Shown piece by piece: positions 25,500 to 37,000 of a stretch of 64,000 nucleotides of DNA (position 1 is the first letter of the stretch; each line of letters opens with the position of its first letter). The translations under genes and the position numbers were made by a program. The stretch lies in contig OZ038433.1 of assembly GCA_964036275.1 (NCBI GenBank), positions 310,001-374,000 of the forward strand. The letters run 5' to 3'. Source of the stretch: Litoditis marina (lineage: Eukaryota; Nematoda; Chromadorea; Rhabditida; Rhabditidae). The notes under the pieces are model-generated. The model was given only the letters and a program-made list of their open reading frames with translations, ran no database searches and had not been told where the DNA came from.

Positions 25500-25975
25500 A
25501 AACAGTAAAAAATGAAACAAGAGAGAGTTGCAACCTTGAAAGAAACAAAAAGAGAGATAGGGAGAGAGTGTGCAAGAATGGCAACAAGGGACAGACAACG
25601 CAGAGAGACATAGAAAGAAAGAATGAGAAAGAGAGAGCGAGAGAGAGAGCAAGAGAGAGAGAGCAAAAGAGGAGAGAGAGAAATAGATAGAGAGAGAGAG
25701 GGGGATGGAGAGATGGAGACAACCGAAAAGTTGTAGAATGAAAGCTGACTATAAAGCGTTGAATGATTGTGGCGCTTATCCATTCCAACTGTTGAGTTTG
25801 CGTAAGCTAATCCGAACCGGAAAATGAACAAAAAACAAGATAGGAATGGTGGAAGAGCCATAAGGAGCGAAACGATTATGACAGTGATAGAGAGAAAAAG
25901 AGAACGATGAGAAATGAGATGGGAGAGAAAGAGAGAACAGATTATAAAAAGAGAGAGAGAGAGAGAGAGAGAGGT
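25500..25975. repeat. Purine-rich low-complexity region
   Basis: Dense GA/GAAA tracts, densest at 25625-25710 and 25945-25975. The minus-strand Ser/Leu ORFs (25378-26014) are explained by this composition rather than by a gene. Confidence 0.8.
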
Positions 25976-26133
25976 GACAGTCAGTCCATGGAATGAGAAC
26001 ACGAATATCTTCATTTCATAACTTAGCTGCTTTTGGCCACTACCACTATTTTTAGGTCAGTGAGATTTGTGTATCAGCGGACAGTTGCAGAGGTGTTCCC
26101 GAAGAAATAACGAGACATGAGCATGTATGCTAC

Positions 26134-26276
26134 AACATCCCAGTCCCTTCATCCCACACTGCGTTTCTTCAATTTGCACGCTATTTCGTGACACTTGTAT
26201 CCCGGTGAGATGTAAGCGAAACGGAATAGCGCATGTTAGAAGAGACGCAGGTTGGGATGAAAAGGCCGGGATGTTC
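26134..26276. mobile_element. Palindromic element, diverged second copy
   Basis: Left arm catcccagtcccttcatccc and right arm gggatgaaaaggccgggatg are complements. GCGTTTC/GAGACGC pairs lie inward as in 19833-19975. Confidence 0.72.
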
Positions 26277-27121
26277 ATGCATTCTGTATCTGGTGGCAGG
26301 GTGATGCCTATATGATGCCCGCAGGAAGACAACAGTTGGTCCGCGGCAGACCGCAACGTCATGCGACGGAATGCACGCGGATTAGTCATATAAACAATGG
26401 GGAAATAGTGTGTGATCCGGGAGGGAGCAGAGAAAACGAGTACAGACTTTTTCAGACGTCATGCTGCAGAAACAATGACGATGAAAAGAAAATATATGCG
26501 TCGTAGAGAATAGAATTCATGAATTTGAACAGAAAATAATCATTCAAACTTTTTTCATCAAAGAATAGTTCGCGGTTGGTTCTCATGACTCCCAGTCAAA
26601 GAATACGAATACCTGATAACGGGTTATCGTATTTCGAGATCTACCATTATATAAAGTACCACTACTATATAAAGCAACCAATAAAATGTTTATTATATCG
26701 ATTAGACTACAAATATGTGAAAAAACGTGAGAGAACGTTAACTGGAACCAGAGGGGGTGTTCGCATGAAGATGAGGTACGACATTCTTTGAGGCAATTGG
26801 TCTCATCAATCTAGTGATGAGACAAGATCAATCATGAGGCGAGAGAGAGGAGAGCACAGAGAGAGCGGAACAAAAAAGAACAGACAGGGGAAAATGATGA
26901 GCCGTTAGACAATTGTGCAAAAGAACCATGGCAAACCAACTGAGAGATCCGATTTCCACTAGGAATGTGGGTGGTCACCATCATGCCAGATCATAGCTTG
27001 ATTCCGCACGACTTGTAAGTTTCAAAATCCTACTGTAGGAGTCTTAGTAGGAATGAAAACGACTATAGTTGTTCAGTAGATAAATTGTACGATTTGAAAA
27101 AGAAACCTATTCTCTCCAAAA

Positions 27122-27470
27122 ACCACATGAGCAGGGGGGGGGGGGGGGCGAATTCACTGGAGAACCGGGTCCTTCCCGAACCAAACCGCGAACCGGTCAC
27201 TGGAGAACCGAACCAACTGAGCCGCGAACCGACTTTTGAACCGACCGGTTCTCCAGTGAATGCTTCGAACCGAAGCGACATTTATCATGAGTTGAACAAG
27301 CAAGTCGTAGACAAGGTAAAATGACTCTATTCCGGTTCGGTTCGAAGCGAGCATTCACTGGAGAACCGGTCGGTTCAAAAGTCGGTTCGGTTCTCCAGTG
27401 ACTGGTTCGCGATTTGGTTCGGGACGGACCTGGTTCTCCAGTGAATTGGCCGGGGGGGGGGGGGGGGGTG
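27122..27470. repeat. Long inverted repeat of GGAGAACCGG words flanked by G runs
   Basis: Left arm about 27150-27275 (starts cgaattcactggagaacc) is complemented by the right arm about 27330-27460 (ends ggttctccagtgaattggcc). The arms contain repeated GAACCG words and are preceded or followed by runs of 14 or more G. The sequence could form a hairpin of over 100 bp. A related word (ggttctccagtgactgag) occurs at 8528-8545 in a CSN5 intron. Confidence 0.8.
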
Positions 27471-28161
27471 AAACTTCAATAACGGTGATGTAGGTTGTTT
27501 TCGCGAGAAAAGTGGGGAGCGTGAAATATCTGGAAACGTGCGAGACACCTCTCGTGCTCCACGAGCCAACGTTTATAAAGACAGTGTTATCTATGGATCG
27601 TGCTGTGATGTAGTAGAATGACAATACCCTGCAAAACAAAATGATGCGAAGTAGAGATATGCAGATACAACATACTTTCAGCAAAGGGGCCGAAAGCTCA
27701 AAGTTGGCCATGTTCATTATAACGGTCAAAGAGCTTGAGAGTGTTTACAAAACCCTACTCAATGTTTGTGTTTTAATGGTTTTACAGCTGTGACTAAAGA
27801 GATTAGATTCATTTCTTTTTCCACATTTGAGTCATATTCACTGGATAGTCCCGTTACTTGGTTACTGCATAGGAGGATGACAATGAGTGTGTATAAGAAA
27901 AACACGTGTATTAGAAGCGTAAAGATTGAAGTAACCAATGTGCTCCAAAGTTTGACGTGAACATTAGCTTTGAGTGAAAAGGTTCGAGTTTACGTAGAAC
28001 CTTGGATGACGTGATGAATGATGATGTTTTCCAGCGACAGTTCCAGAATATTCTGAATGATCTGGCGCATAACAAGGTCCCAACAAGTTATAATTAAATT
28101 CGCAGTGACCTCCGTAACTTCTGGTAGTGTGCTTCTTTCACTCGCCGGTAGATTTGCAGCC

Positions 28162-28295
28162 TATACTAGAAATATAATGAATAGTCACGTGAATTTTGTA
28201 TTCTAATAAGGAATCGTGCACTTTATCATTTTACGTTTCTGAGTTCTGCTGTGTTCAACAGGTTTCACGTGACCGTGCAATTGACTAACAATATA
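28162..28295 (-). mobile_element. CACGTG-type MITE, copy 7
   Basis: Minus orientation, bounded by TATA (tatactagaaatataatg to ttgactaacaatata). Both CACGTG sites are intact. It is the copy nearest the lectin gene, about 700 bases upstream of its start codon. Confidence 0.87.
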
Positions 28296-28996
28296 CTCTC
28301 GTCACGTAGTTGCTTCTCACAGAAAACAAAAACATTGACCAAGTTTTTATCAGATCTTTTGAACAAAAATTCATATATAAAATCATTCACTGTCTCCTAC
28401 ACTTACAAAACTGTTCAAATCGGCATTGATGTTTACTCTTCGTTCAACGCACACTTTTCCGATTAACACTCTAAAACATCATATGTACGAACTAATATAC
28501 TTTTTCCCTGGTCCATTCGTCGCTCTCGCACTTATGTTCCAGTACCAATTCGTACTTCTCGCAGCGTGATTTGATGTGAAAAGTGTTTGCGGGAACGTCT
28601 TATCCCGGTGAGATCCTCTTGTATTTCGCCCGTTTTCGGGATGAAAAAAGGCGGCGCCTGACCTGGATTGTGGTCACTTTCTTTTCTTGTTTCACCCCTA
28701 CTATCACCCATATCACCCACATTCTCCTCTCCTCCACACTTTTACGAAATCTCTTTTTGGATATATTCATGTTCATTCTTTCTTCCGTATTTACACAAAA
28801 AACACTAATCATAAACAAAACTAGGACCTTTAAAGGGAAAGGTAATAAGAGAAATGAATAAGATTTGTTATGTTGTATTTGTTATAATATGTATTATACT
28901 AACTATGTTTGTCACAATTACAGGTGATCGTTGTAGTTTTACTATGGTATATTATATCATACATGTTTGAATACAATATGCAACCGTTCCAGGTGG

Positions 28997-31900
28997 ATGA
29001 GGTTGATTGTGTCTGTGTTCCTCCTGCTCCCTCTCCTCTCCTCCACTCTCTCCATTCCTATTCTCGACGAACAGATTGTTGTCAGTGTACCGAGGTCAAA
29101 GGTCAGTTATGTAGGATGTGAGAAAGGTTGTAGTTTGATCTTGCTACACATAACTTCTTCAGTACGTCTAACACGCACTGAGTTTAAACTAGAAACACAG
29201 CATGACATTTTTTTTAGGGGTAATAGGTAACCCCCCCCCCCCTCTATTTCGAACCCCCACTGGGTCACCATGTTTGTGGGTAACCTCGAACCCCCGGAGT
29301 GTCATTCACACTTCATTTGTTGAAATAATCACCTATGAAGAGACACTGAGGATCAGCTGATTGATAAAAGTGTCGTAACAGCTTTTTATAATATTCTTGG
29401 GAAACAATCGTTTCTAAATAGTCACTTTCTCAGTTCTTTGTTGTACTTGAGACTGTTTATAACTCACGGAAGAAAGCTAGTTGTGGTCGTTACGCATTAC
29501 ACATGAAACCGAAAAATATTTTTCTTGGGGCTTACAAGCTCTGGTTTCACTCTACCACCGGTCGACTACATGTAGTTTGAACTCGGTGCGATGTTGCCCG
29601 AATTAACAAGTTTTAACTTTTGCTGTGTTGGCCGGGTCTACTTTTGCATTCGTCGTCTTCTCAGAAAACTTGAAAGCGAGTGCTTTTGGAGGTGCACTTC
29701 GTTCTCTCGATATTTAACCCAATTAAATACTCAACCCCGAACCTGTTTGGTCATTTTCTCTCGTTTTTGTTTGATCCGCCGCCTAATAACGAACTTCTTT
29801 CTGTTTCTGTCGAAGAGAACGGGTCGGTTCGCGTTGACCAACAAACTTGTAGAACTGACCACCGACTGATTTGATTAGTTCAGTAGTCTCTGACCGTCTA
29901 GCACCCTCCGCTGTTCAGTTGTGTCTAGAGGCACAATTGAGTGTTTCGTGCAGCTTAGACACAAACAGTATCTGCAAAATAGATGCCTTTTATGCAACAC
30001 ACCAATGAAGAAGACTTTTCGAAATGATTGAAGTATCACTTTTATAAGGCATATTAAACTGTTAGTAATCTACCTACTGAGTTACATCCCTTCGATTAGG
30101 TAAATCAGTAAATGGCCAAAATACGCAATCATTCGTTGACCGTGTATCGTATCAAAAACAGTTTAGATTAGCAAAAAGTGGGGGAACCAACAAATGTGTG
30201 AGTTGTGTTTGGTTCGACCTCGATATCAGCAAAAAGTGAACGATACGAATTGCTGTGATACTGTAGCAGAAGTATTCTGCAAAAATAGAACAATACAAAT
30301 GTTGCACAATGGTTCACGAAGCCCGCATGATATTTCAGAAATTGCCGAAGGTTATTTCATGTGTACTTCAATGACATGCGTGCGTTGTGAACCACTGTGC
30401 AACATTTGTATTGTTCTATTTTTGCAGAATACTTCTGCTACAGTATCACAGCAATTCGTATCGTTCACTTTTTGCTGATATCGAGGTCGAACCAAACACA
30501 ACTCACACATTTGTTGGTTCCCCCACTTTTTGCTAATTGTCCTTTTTTTGCTAGTTGTACTCCTACAACTTCATATGTTGCCTATTCACAGAGTGAATCT
30601 TGTGAACTCATTATATTATTATGGAAATCTCAGTTTTGTGTGTGCACGAAGCCGAATGCAGACCATAAAATTGCTGATGTTCTAATATAACGCAGGTTAC
30701 TGGCTCTGTGACTATCAACAACTGAACAAAAACGCTAAACGTTCCGATTGACATGTACACCGCTTTTAGCGGTGATAAGCGATGGGGATTGGCGCCATTG
30801 ACAAATCTACAATTAGAGACACCAACTCACTTACAATATAGCCATTATTTCCAATACCACATCAAAAACCTTCGTTGAAATTTTTTTTCATTCCTGCGTC
30901 AATTGACACACGCGTCTGGCGCCAGAACGAAACGAAATTTTCTAGGTTTGTGAGCTACCAGTACACACTACATGTGTCAATTACTGATTGGAGCAATATT
31001 CAAACTATTCAATTGTCAGTTTCGTGTGTTTTTGTTTTGGCGCCATTTGGCGTCTGTTCCGAGCCAGACGATAAAATTCGATTTTGAGTTTGTGGATCTT
31101 TATTTCACATTGGAATATTCTATATCTGTTAACTTGAAACCGTTTGATTGACGATAACTGATATTTTTCCAACTTTGGCGCCAATTGGCGCCAGCGCACA
31201 ATGCCAACAGAACTTTTTTTGATGTTCAGATTGAGCATCTTACTTGCCATGTGATAGTTATTTAGTGTACCGAATTTCAGACGATTCCATTGACGCTGTC
31301 GTGAGTTTGGGTTTTGGCGCCATCTGGCGCCTGGTTCGAGCGCCAGAAGAAAAATTTCAGTTTTGGAAAAAGACTTTCACACTTTCCAACAAATTATTCA
31401 ATTTCTATTAGTGTTCAACATTTTAGTTGATGATAAATAGTGTTTTGCCGTTTTTGGCGCCTATTGGCGCCAGCGCCGGGCGCCAATGGTGATGTATTCA
31501 TCTCAGATTTGGCGCGACGGGCTAACTTTTGCATTATAACTCATGTTTCAAATTTCAGCTAAATCGGTTCGGTAGTTTTTCCAATAGTCGTTTTTGGCGC
31601 TTATTGGCGCCCGCGCCCGGCGCCAATGAGGAGCTATACATCTCATATTTGGCGAGACGGGCTAAATTCTGCATTAGAACTCATGTTTCAAATTACAGCT
31701 AAATCGGTTCGATAGTTTTTCCAATAGTCGTTTTTGGCGCCTATTGGCGCCCGCGCCCGGCGCCAGAGATTACATATACATCTCATAGTTGGCGCGACGA
31801 GCTAACTTTTGCCATAGAATAGATGTTTCAAATTTCAGCCAAATTGGTTTAGTAGTTTTTCCACTACGATGCGGACAGAATTCCGTGAGGGACGAGGGAC

Positions 31901-33608
31901 GACTGACGAGGGACGAATTACGGCGGAACTTTTCAACAACGACACGAAACCATAACTCAGGCGAAAATAATCCGATTTGGCTGAAATTTTCACACAATGT
32001 TCAGTTCGTGATTCTCTAACGTTCTCTCCTTTTAGTTTTCAAAAAAAGATGATGTTTGAAGATTTTTGTTAATTAAAAGGAAAAAACGAGTCCGCAATGG
32101 CCAAACCAAAGACAACTCACGCAGAGCGCTTCGCGCTCCGCGCGATTACCTAACTCTCAATTTGGAAAGCAAATTGTTATTTATTAAGAGGGAACATCGT
32201 GAAACTGGGAGCTCTCATTTGTGAGGTTTTACTATTGGAGCTCACACCGAATTTTCCTTAAAGGCACCATTATGTTAACATTTTGGTTGAAAAGGCACAA
32301 CTTTCAAAAAAATGGCCAACATGTCAATGTTTCAGGGTGATTCTGACAGTGGTTCCCACCCTAAGGAGTGGATTGAAGGTCCGGATGACCGCCTATATCA
32401 ATTCCACTCCGGAGAACAGAATTGGCTCTCTGCCAGAGAGTACTGTAGGGCAAGAAAAGCCGACCTGGTCGCCATAAAGAGCAAGGATCAACTGGTTGGT
32501 ATACAAATATAAATATATACAGAGCATATAATGTGAAATGTGCTTCACTCACACAAAACACTGCTTATTTTGCTTTCCACAACTCAAAGTGAGATGTATT
32601 CATCTTTCATCAACATTTCAGGATTGGCTCCTAAAGCAGTACGAGCCGACTTATCCTGAATTTTCTGAGCGACTTGTGCAGGTGGGTGTTTTTGGGTTAT
32701 GTATCCTGTCTGAGAACTGAACCCCTCTATGTGTAAATGAGAAACTGTGATCCGGTTCCAAACTGTTTTGTAGATTGCTTTGCAATAGCTTTGCAGCTTC
32801 TTATAAGTTTTTCCGACACCTACAAGTGGTTTCCTGATAAGTGAAAACGCAATTGCAATTATAATGCAAACAAACAGTTGTGAACAGAACTTGTTCATTT
32901 TAATTTTTAATTGGACAAATGTTTCAGATTGGTTTGTTCCAATCGGACAAGGAAGAATGGATTTGGGCCGATAAAACTCCTCTGGATAACACTCTTCTGT
33001 TAGTAAATTTCCATTAGAGACCATTAGAAACAAAGTCCAAAGATTACAAAGTACCCATTAATAGACTCATGAGGGTTTTACAAAACCAAAAATCTCAATG
33101 ACGATTTCAATTCGCCCAGAAGGCTTGAGGGGTGACATATTCGATATTCAATGTGCTTTTCATTATTTCTGAAAACAAGGATCGGATAAAACGCGAGTGC
33201 TAAACTAAAAACTTTCAAAAACTCGAACACACATTCTAATGAAGTGAATACAAACTCCGAGAATTCAAAAAGTTTGACAGTTGATTCATTCATTTAGGCC
33301 TCTAAAATCATAGTTATAAAGAAATTTTCCTCAGGAACTGGACATCTGGGGAGCCGTTTGACCACGCGCACGGCCGCGAGAAGTGCGCGGTTCTGCGGGT
33401 CACTGGCCGGCTACTGGACGACATGGACTGCGAGGAGACTGACAGACACTATTCCACCATGCGCTTCGTCTGCGAACGAACCATGCAACAACACGTCCAG
33501 GTGCGGGCGCGGTCACGGCTGCTGGGAAAATATTTTGCACGGCAGTTGCAAAGTAGCTTCGTCGACATCGCCTCGCGCAACTATCGTGCCTTCACTCGGC
33601 AAATATAA
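28997..33608 (+). CDS. Secreted C-type lectin domain protein (about 222 aa)
   Basis: Exons: 28997-29101, 32336-32494, 32622-32681, 32928-32998, 33335-33608 (TAA). Phases match throughout. Exon 1 encodes a signal peptide (MRLIVSVFLLLPLLSSTLS) and is preceded by a TTCCAG acceptor 4 bases before the ATG. Exons 2-5 encode a short-form C-type lectin domain. It has four canonical cysteines (YCRARKADLVAI, REKCAVL, DDMDCEE, FVCER), the WIWADKT core strand and NWTSGEP. The usual calcium/sugar signature EPN or QPD is EPF here and no WND follows, so calcium-dependent sugar binding is doubtful. After FVCER the frame runs another 36 residues, Arg-rich and coding-like in codon use. Alternatively exon 5 ends at 33499 (CAG|GTGCGG, phase 0), joining the coiled-coil exons from 34100 on. 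Intron 1 (3.2 kb) holds a large hairpin and a tandem array. C-type lectins are a large nematode family linked to immunity, but the role of this one is unknown. Confidence 0.85.
30167..30537. repeat. Near-perfect long hairpin (about 163-bp arms, 45-base loop)
   Basis: The left arm 30167-30329 (starts attagcaaaaagtgggggaa) is the reverse complement of the right arm 30375-30537 (ends ttcccccactttttgctaat). Only a few mismatches are seen, all near the loop. It lies in intron 1 of the lectin gene. No terminal repeats of another family or coding sequence were found. The apparent ORFs across it are by-products. Confidence 0.92.
30890..31448. repeat. Diverged GGCGCC-rich units
   Basis: Degenerate units carrying ttggcgcc/ggcgccaa words (for example about 30915, 31040, 31175 and 31315) upstream of the better-preserved array that follows. 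Still within intron 1 of the lectin gene. Confidence 0.6.
31449..31870. repeat. Three tandem units of about 141 bp with GGCGCC clusters
   Basis: Each unit starts with tttttggcgcctattggcgcc (or close variant) and continues through ggcgccaatg and tcatgtttcaaatttcagct to tagtttttccaatagtc. Starts lie near 31449, 31590 and 31731. The segment ending aaatcggttcggtagttttt resembles phrases common near the 3' ends of animal retroposons, but that is only a resemblance. Confidence 0.85.
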
Positions 33609-34099
33609 TCCCAGAAAATAGGTTACACTCAAAATATATAGAACTGATACCAAAGTGGCGATGACTGTTGATAAGATCGGTAATCGATAGCTTAGTGATA
33701 ATCTGGTAAAATTTACGGGGCATATGTGAAATGTTTGAAATTCCGAGATTAGATGTAGTTCCTATAGCGGAAATAATGCCTGAGACGTTTTGGGTAGAAG
33801 TCCAGAATGTTTTACAAGTTGCATAACGGCGCCGTGCGAAATACGAGACCTCGATACGAGAGATGTCAACTATTTTGATAGCACTCGCACTGAGTTCGGA
33901 AACTGACTTCATTAGCAGAAGGGTCGATATTTTATCTTCTGACATGATTTTCGAGATAATTACTTTACGATGTGTTCATAAACTTTGAGCGACACGTGTA
34001 CATGTTCAAGAATGGGTAGATGGAGCAGAGCAGCGGTTAAAGGTGTGATCGCTCGGAATGAACCAAATTGAACACTCAGAAATCCACACGGAATTTTAG

Positions 34100-37000
34100 A
34101 TGTTAATATTTAAGCAACAAAAGTCGAATAACTTCATCTGGTCCAAACTCGAAGCACTCTTCTCATACTTTGGAATTGGAGCCGCGAAGAAGGAAGAGAT
34201 GGTGAAGAATGGAGAGGAAAACTACTGGGATCTGGTAGGTCGTTTCACTCACCCAAACGTTGCAGACTATAGAAACATCAAATTTTGAAGTGATAAATTC
34301 ATACTGGTTCCAACTTGAGCCTTTCAGTTCATGTGTGTTTTTTCTTGAAGAATGTGGTCACTAAAGGTCACTTTGTCAGGTGAATTGACATGAAAAGGAT
34401 TTCCGAGAATGTCGAGTTTTGCATGTCAAGTGCAATTGAGTTCACCACTAAAACGACTCGAATGTTTCAGGTGGAGAAGGAAACCCCTTCAGAGATGACG
34501 TCACTCGATAAATTCGAGTTGGCGGAAATTCGACTGAACGAGACGGAAGATTCAGAGGAAGACAGACAGGTGGCGGCCGTACTCGATCGATTGAGCAAGG
34601 TGTGATAATGAAAAATAATGATATGTGTGATGATTTAAAGTAATGAAGAAAACAATATATAAGGCCAAATCAAAAAAAGTAAAACGACTTTTTAGACGTT
34701 ACATGACGCGTGCCTGGCGATGCCAGGTGCCTGGCGGTTCACAAAATCTACATGAAGCGTTTTTTTTTTGTTTCTAGGGTGAAGTGTCATTTTGACAATA
34801 CAAAGCGTGATATTGTAGTGGAAATACACACTTTGTGAATGAGAAGGGGCTAAGTTTTTTTTATTTTACAGGTCCTGTATGTTATCTGTGTGATTTTACT
34901 CGCAAAAGTATGAGATTACAGGTGCCTTCAGTACTTCGCGAACCAAATCAGAATGAGACGGATGAGTTTATCCCCAATGCCAAGGCTGCCGGCGAGACAC
35001 TTCACGTGAGGCAGATTCTTCAGATCGTCAAATTCAGGAGATTTAGGAACATACCAATCTGATTCTTCATTTGTTCTCATATTCTCAAAACAATTTTCAA
35101 TTTCATTTACAAGCACTTCATTGCGGTAGGCGTCATAAAAATGATCGTTCCACAGCTAAATTGAACCGGCGACCGAGCTCAAGAATCATACTTACTACCG
35201 CAGTATATCAATAACAGAATACAGAAAAAAATTGGGTACACATCTTATTTTAACTTACACTAGCAACCAAACCTTTGTTCCAGTTAATATCGCCGGTCGC
35301 TGTGCTGAAGGAGTTGGACGAGAGAGAGGGTAGTGGAGTAGAAGTGGAACAGAACGAAATCACAAATGAGGTATGGCCAGATATAGTCTTTTTCACTCCT
35401 ACTGAGACGCCTACAGTACATAATATCAAGTGAAAGTTGAAATTGGTACTAAAAACCGTTGAAAAGTTTTAATCAGTACTAAATGTCAGTAGGAATGATG
35501 TCAACTATACTAACAACGAATAAAGTTCTATTCTTTTCGATTCTGTTCTACTAGCATACTTGGTAAAATGAAAACACGTGGATCACGTGAACAAGAGTTT
35601 GATACCATTTCGAAATCAGTGTGATAAAGATTGACTCTATTCCCCAGTTCAACGATGATTTGATGAATCAATCAACAATTGTTCCAGAATGTATTGGAAA
35701 TCGAAAACCCTGAGAAATTGGAGAAAGTGATCGAAACGATGGAAAGAATGATTGCAGATATGGAGAGTATTCATGTGAAAGAAACAGTCAAGAACGAAAA
35801 GAAAGAAGAAGAGAAAGAAAAGAAGCATGACAAGAAGGAGAAAATAGAAAAAGAGAAAAATAATGGGAAGAAAGTAAAGAAAGAGGCGAGTAAGGAGGAA
35901 ACTGCAGAAAATGAGAAAGAGAACGTCACGGATTCCGACAAAACCAACAAAACAACTGCAGAACAGTCTGGAGAGGAGAAGGAGGATAAAAATAAGAATG
36001 AGAAAGAAATAAACAAAGAGAAGAGAGAAGAACGTGAAGAGGAAAAGAAGGTCGAAAAGAAAGAGGAGAATGAGAAAATAGTGAAGAATGAAGCAGCTTC
36101 CGAAGACACAACAGAAGACAAATCAAAGGACAAGAGTGCCCAGAAAGGAGAAGGAGTGAAAGAAGTGGAAGAGAAGAAGGAAAAGAAGGAAAAGAAGGAA
36201 AGGAAGGAAAAGAAAGAAGAGGAAGAAGAACATAAGGCAAAAATAGAAGTAAAGACAGAAAAGACAGAGAAGAAAAAGGAAGAAGACAAGGAAGAAAAGA
36301 AAGAGGGAAAAGAGAAGGTCGAGTCCGAAACGAACGAAGAAGAAGGTGAAGAGGGTCAGAGAGAAGAGCTACTCGAAGAAGAGGAAGAAAATACAAAAGA
36401 GGAAGGTGATGAATCCCTTCTCTCTAATGAGGAATTGACAGAAGAGGAACTAGAAGAGAAGCACGGAGAGAAGAATGAAAAGAAGAAACGAGCCAGGGTG
36501 GGTCAGAACATACGATACATAACTAGATTTGTTTTAATACAGATAAGAATTATGTATGGCATTGCGTTCGGATCGGTCACTGTCAACTACGTTTGCACTA
36601 GAAGATCGAAAACTAATCGTAGAACTTTAGATTTCAGTGAATTTTTTCCCGATCTCTTTGACCGCAATTTAACTCTGGAAACCATGGAAGGAAACGTAAA
36701 ACACGCACGATTACTTACGTCTCTAACTAAAAAGGTTTTCATTTCAAGTACCGGAAAAATTTTGCGTCATACCGTAAAAATACCGAATGTTATTAAACCT
36801 CAATCAATGTCATGTCAACGAAGTTTCTATGTAAACAATGTGAACCATAACATGTTCAACATAGCAGAAAATTGAACTAGGAAAAACTTTCCTATCAACT
36901 GTCAGATTGGTTTTTTATTCGCAGGCGGCTGGTGTGAAGACGAATTCCATCTCGGATGACTTGGAAAAAGACTTCGAGGAAGACATTGAACACGAAATGG

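Larger units (their letters stand above)
14960..28996. other. Gene-poor, repeat-rich intergenic block
   Basis: About 14 kb with no exon chain I can support. Scattered ORFs here are short, mostly overlap purine microsatellites or inverted-repeat elements, and lack matched splice phases. Individual repeats are listed separately. Two segments share a motif resembling TATCCCGC..TTTGTAGTTTGATC (16796-16900 and 21085-21185). This marks another short inverted-repeat family, also seen at 29128-29205, 40003-40095 and 62146-62235. Confidence 0.5.

Noticed and set aside
25378..26014. Long minus-strand ORFs rich in Ser/Leu/Phe
   Set aside because: They fall on GA/CT microsatellites; the amino-acid pattern is simply the translation of the repeat.
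30194..30690. ORFs of 94 and 97 codons across the hairpin
   Set aside because: Both arise from the inverted repeat itself and have no start or splice context.
35771..36396. Minus-strand Ser/Phe-rich ORFs
   Set aside because: Antisense shadow of the Lys/Glu-rich exon at 35688-36497, which has matched splice sites on the plus strand.
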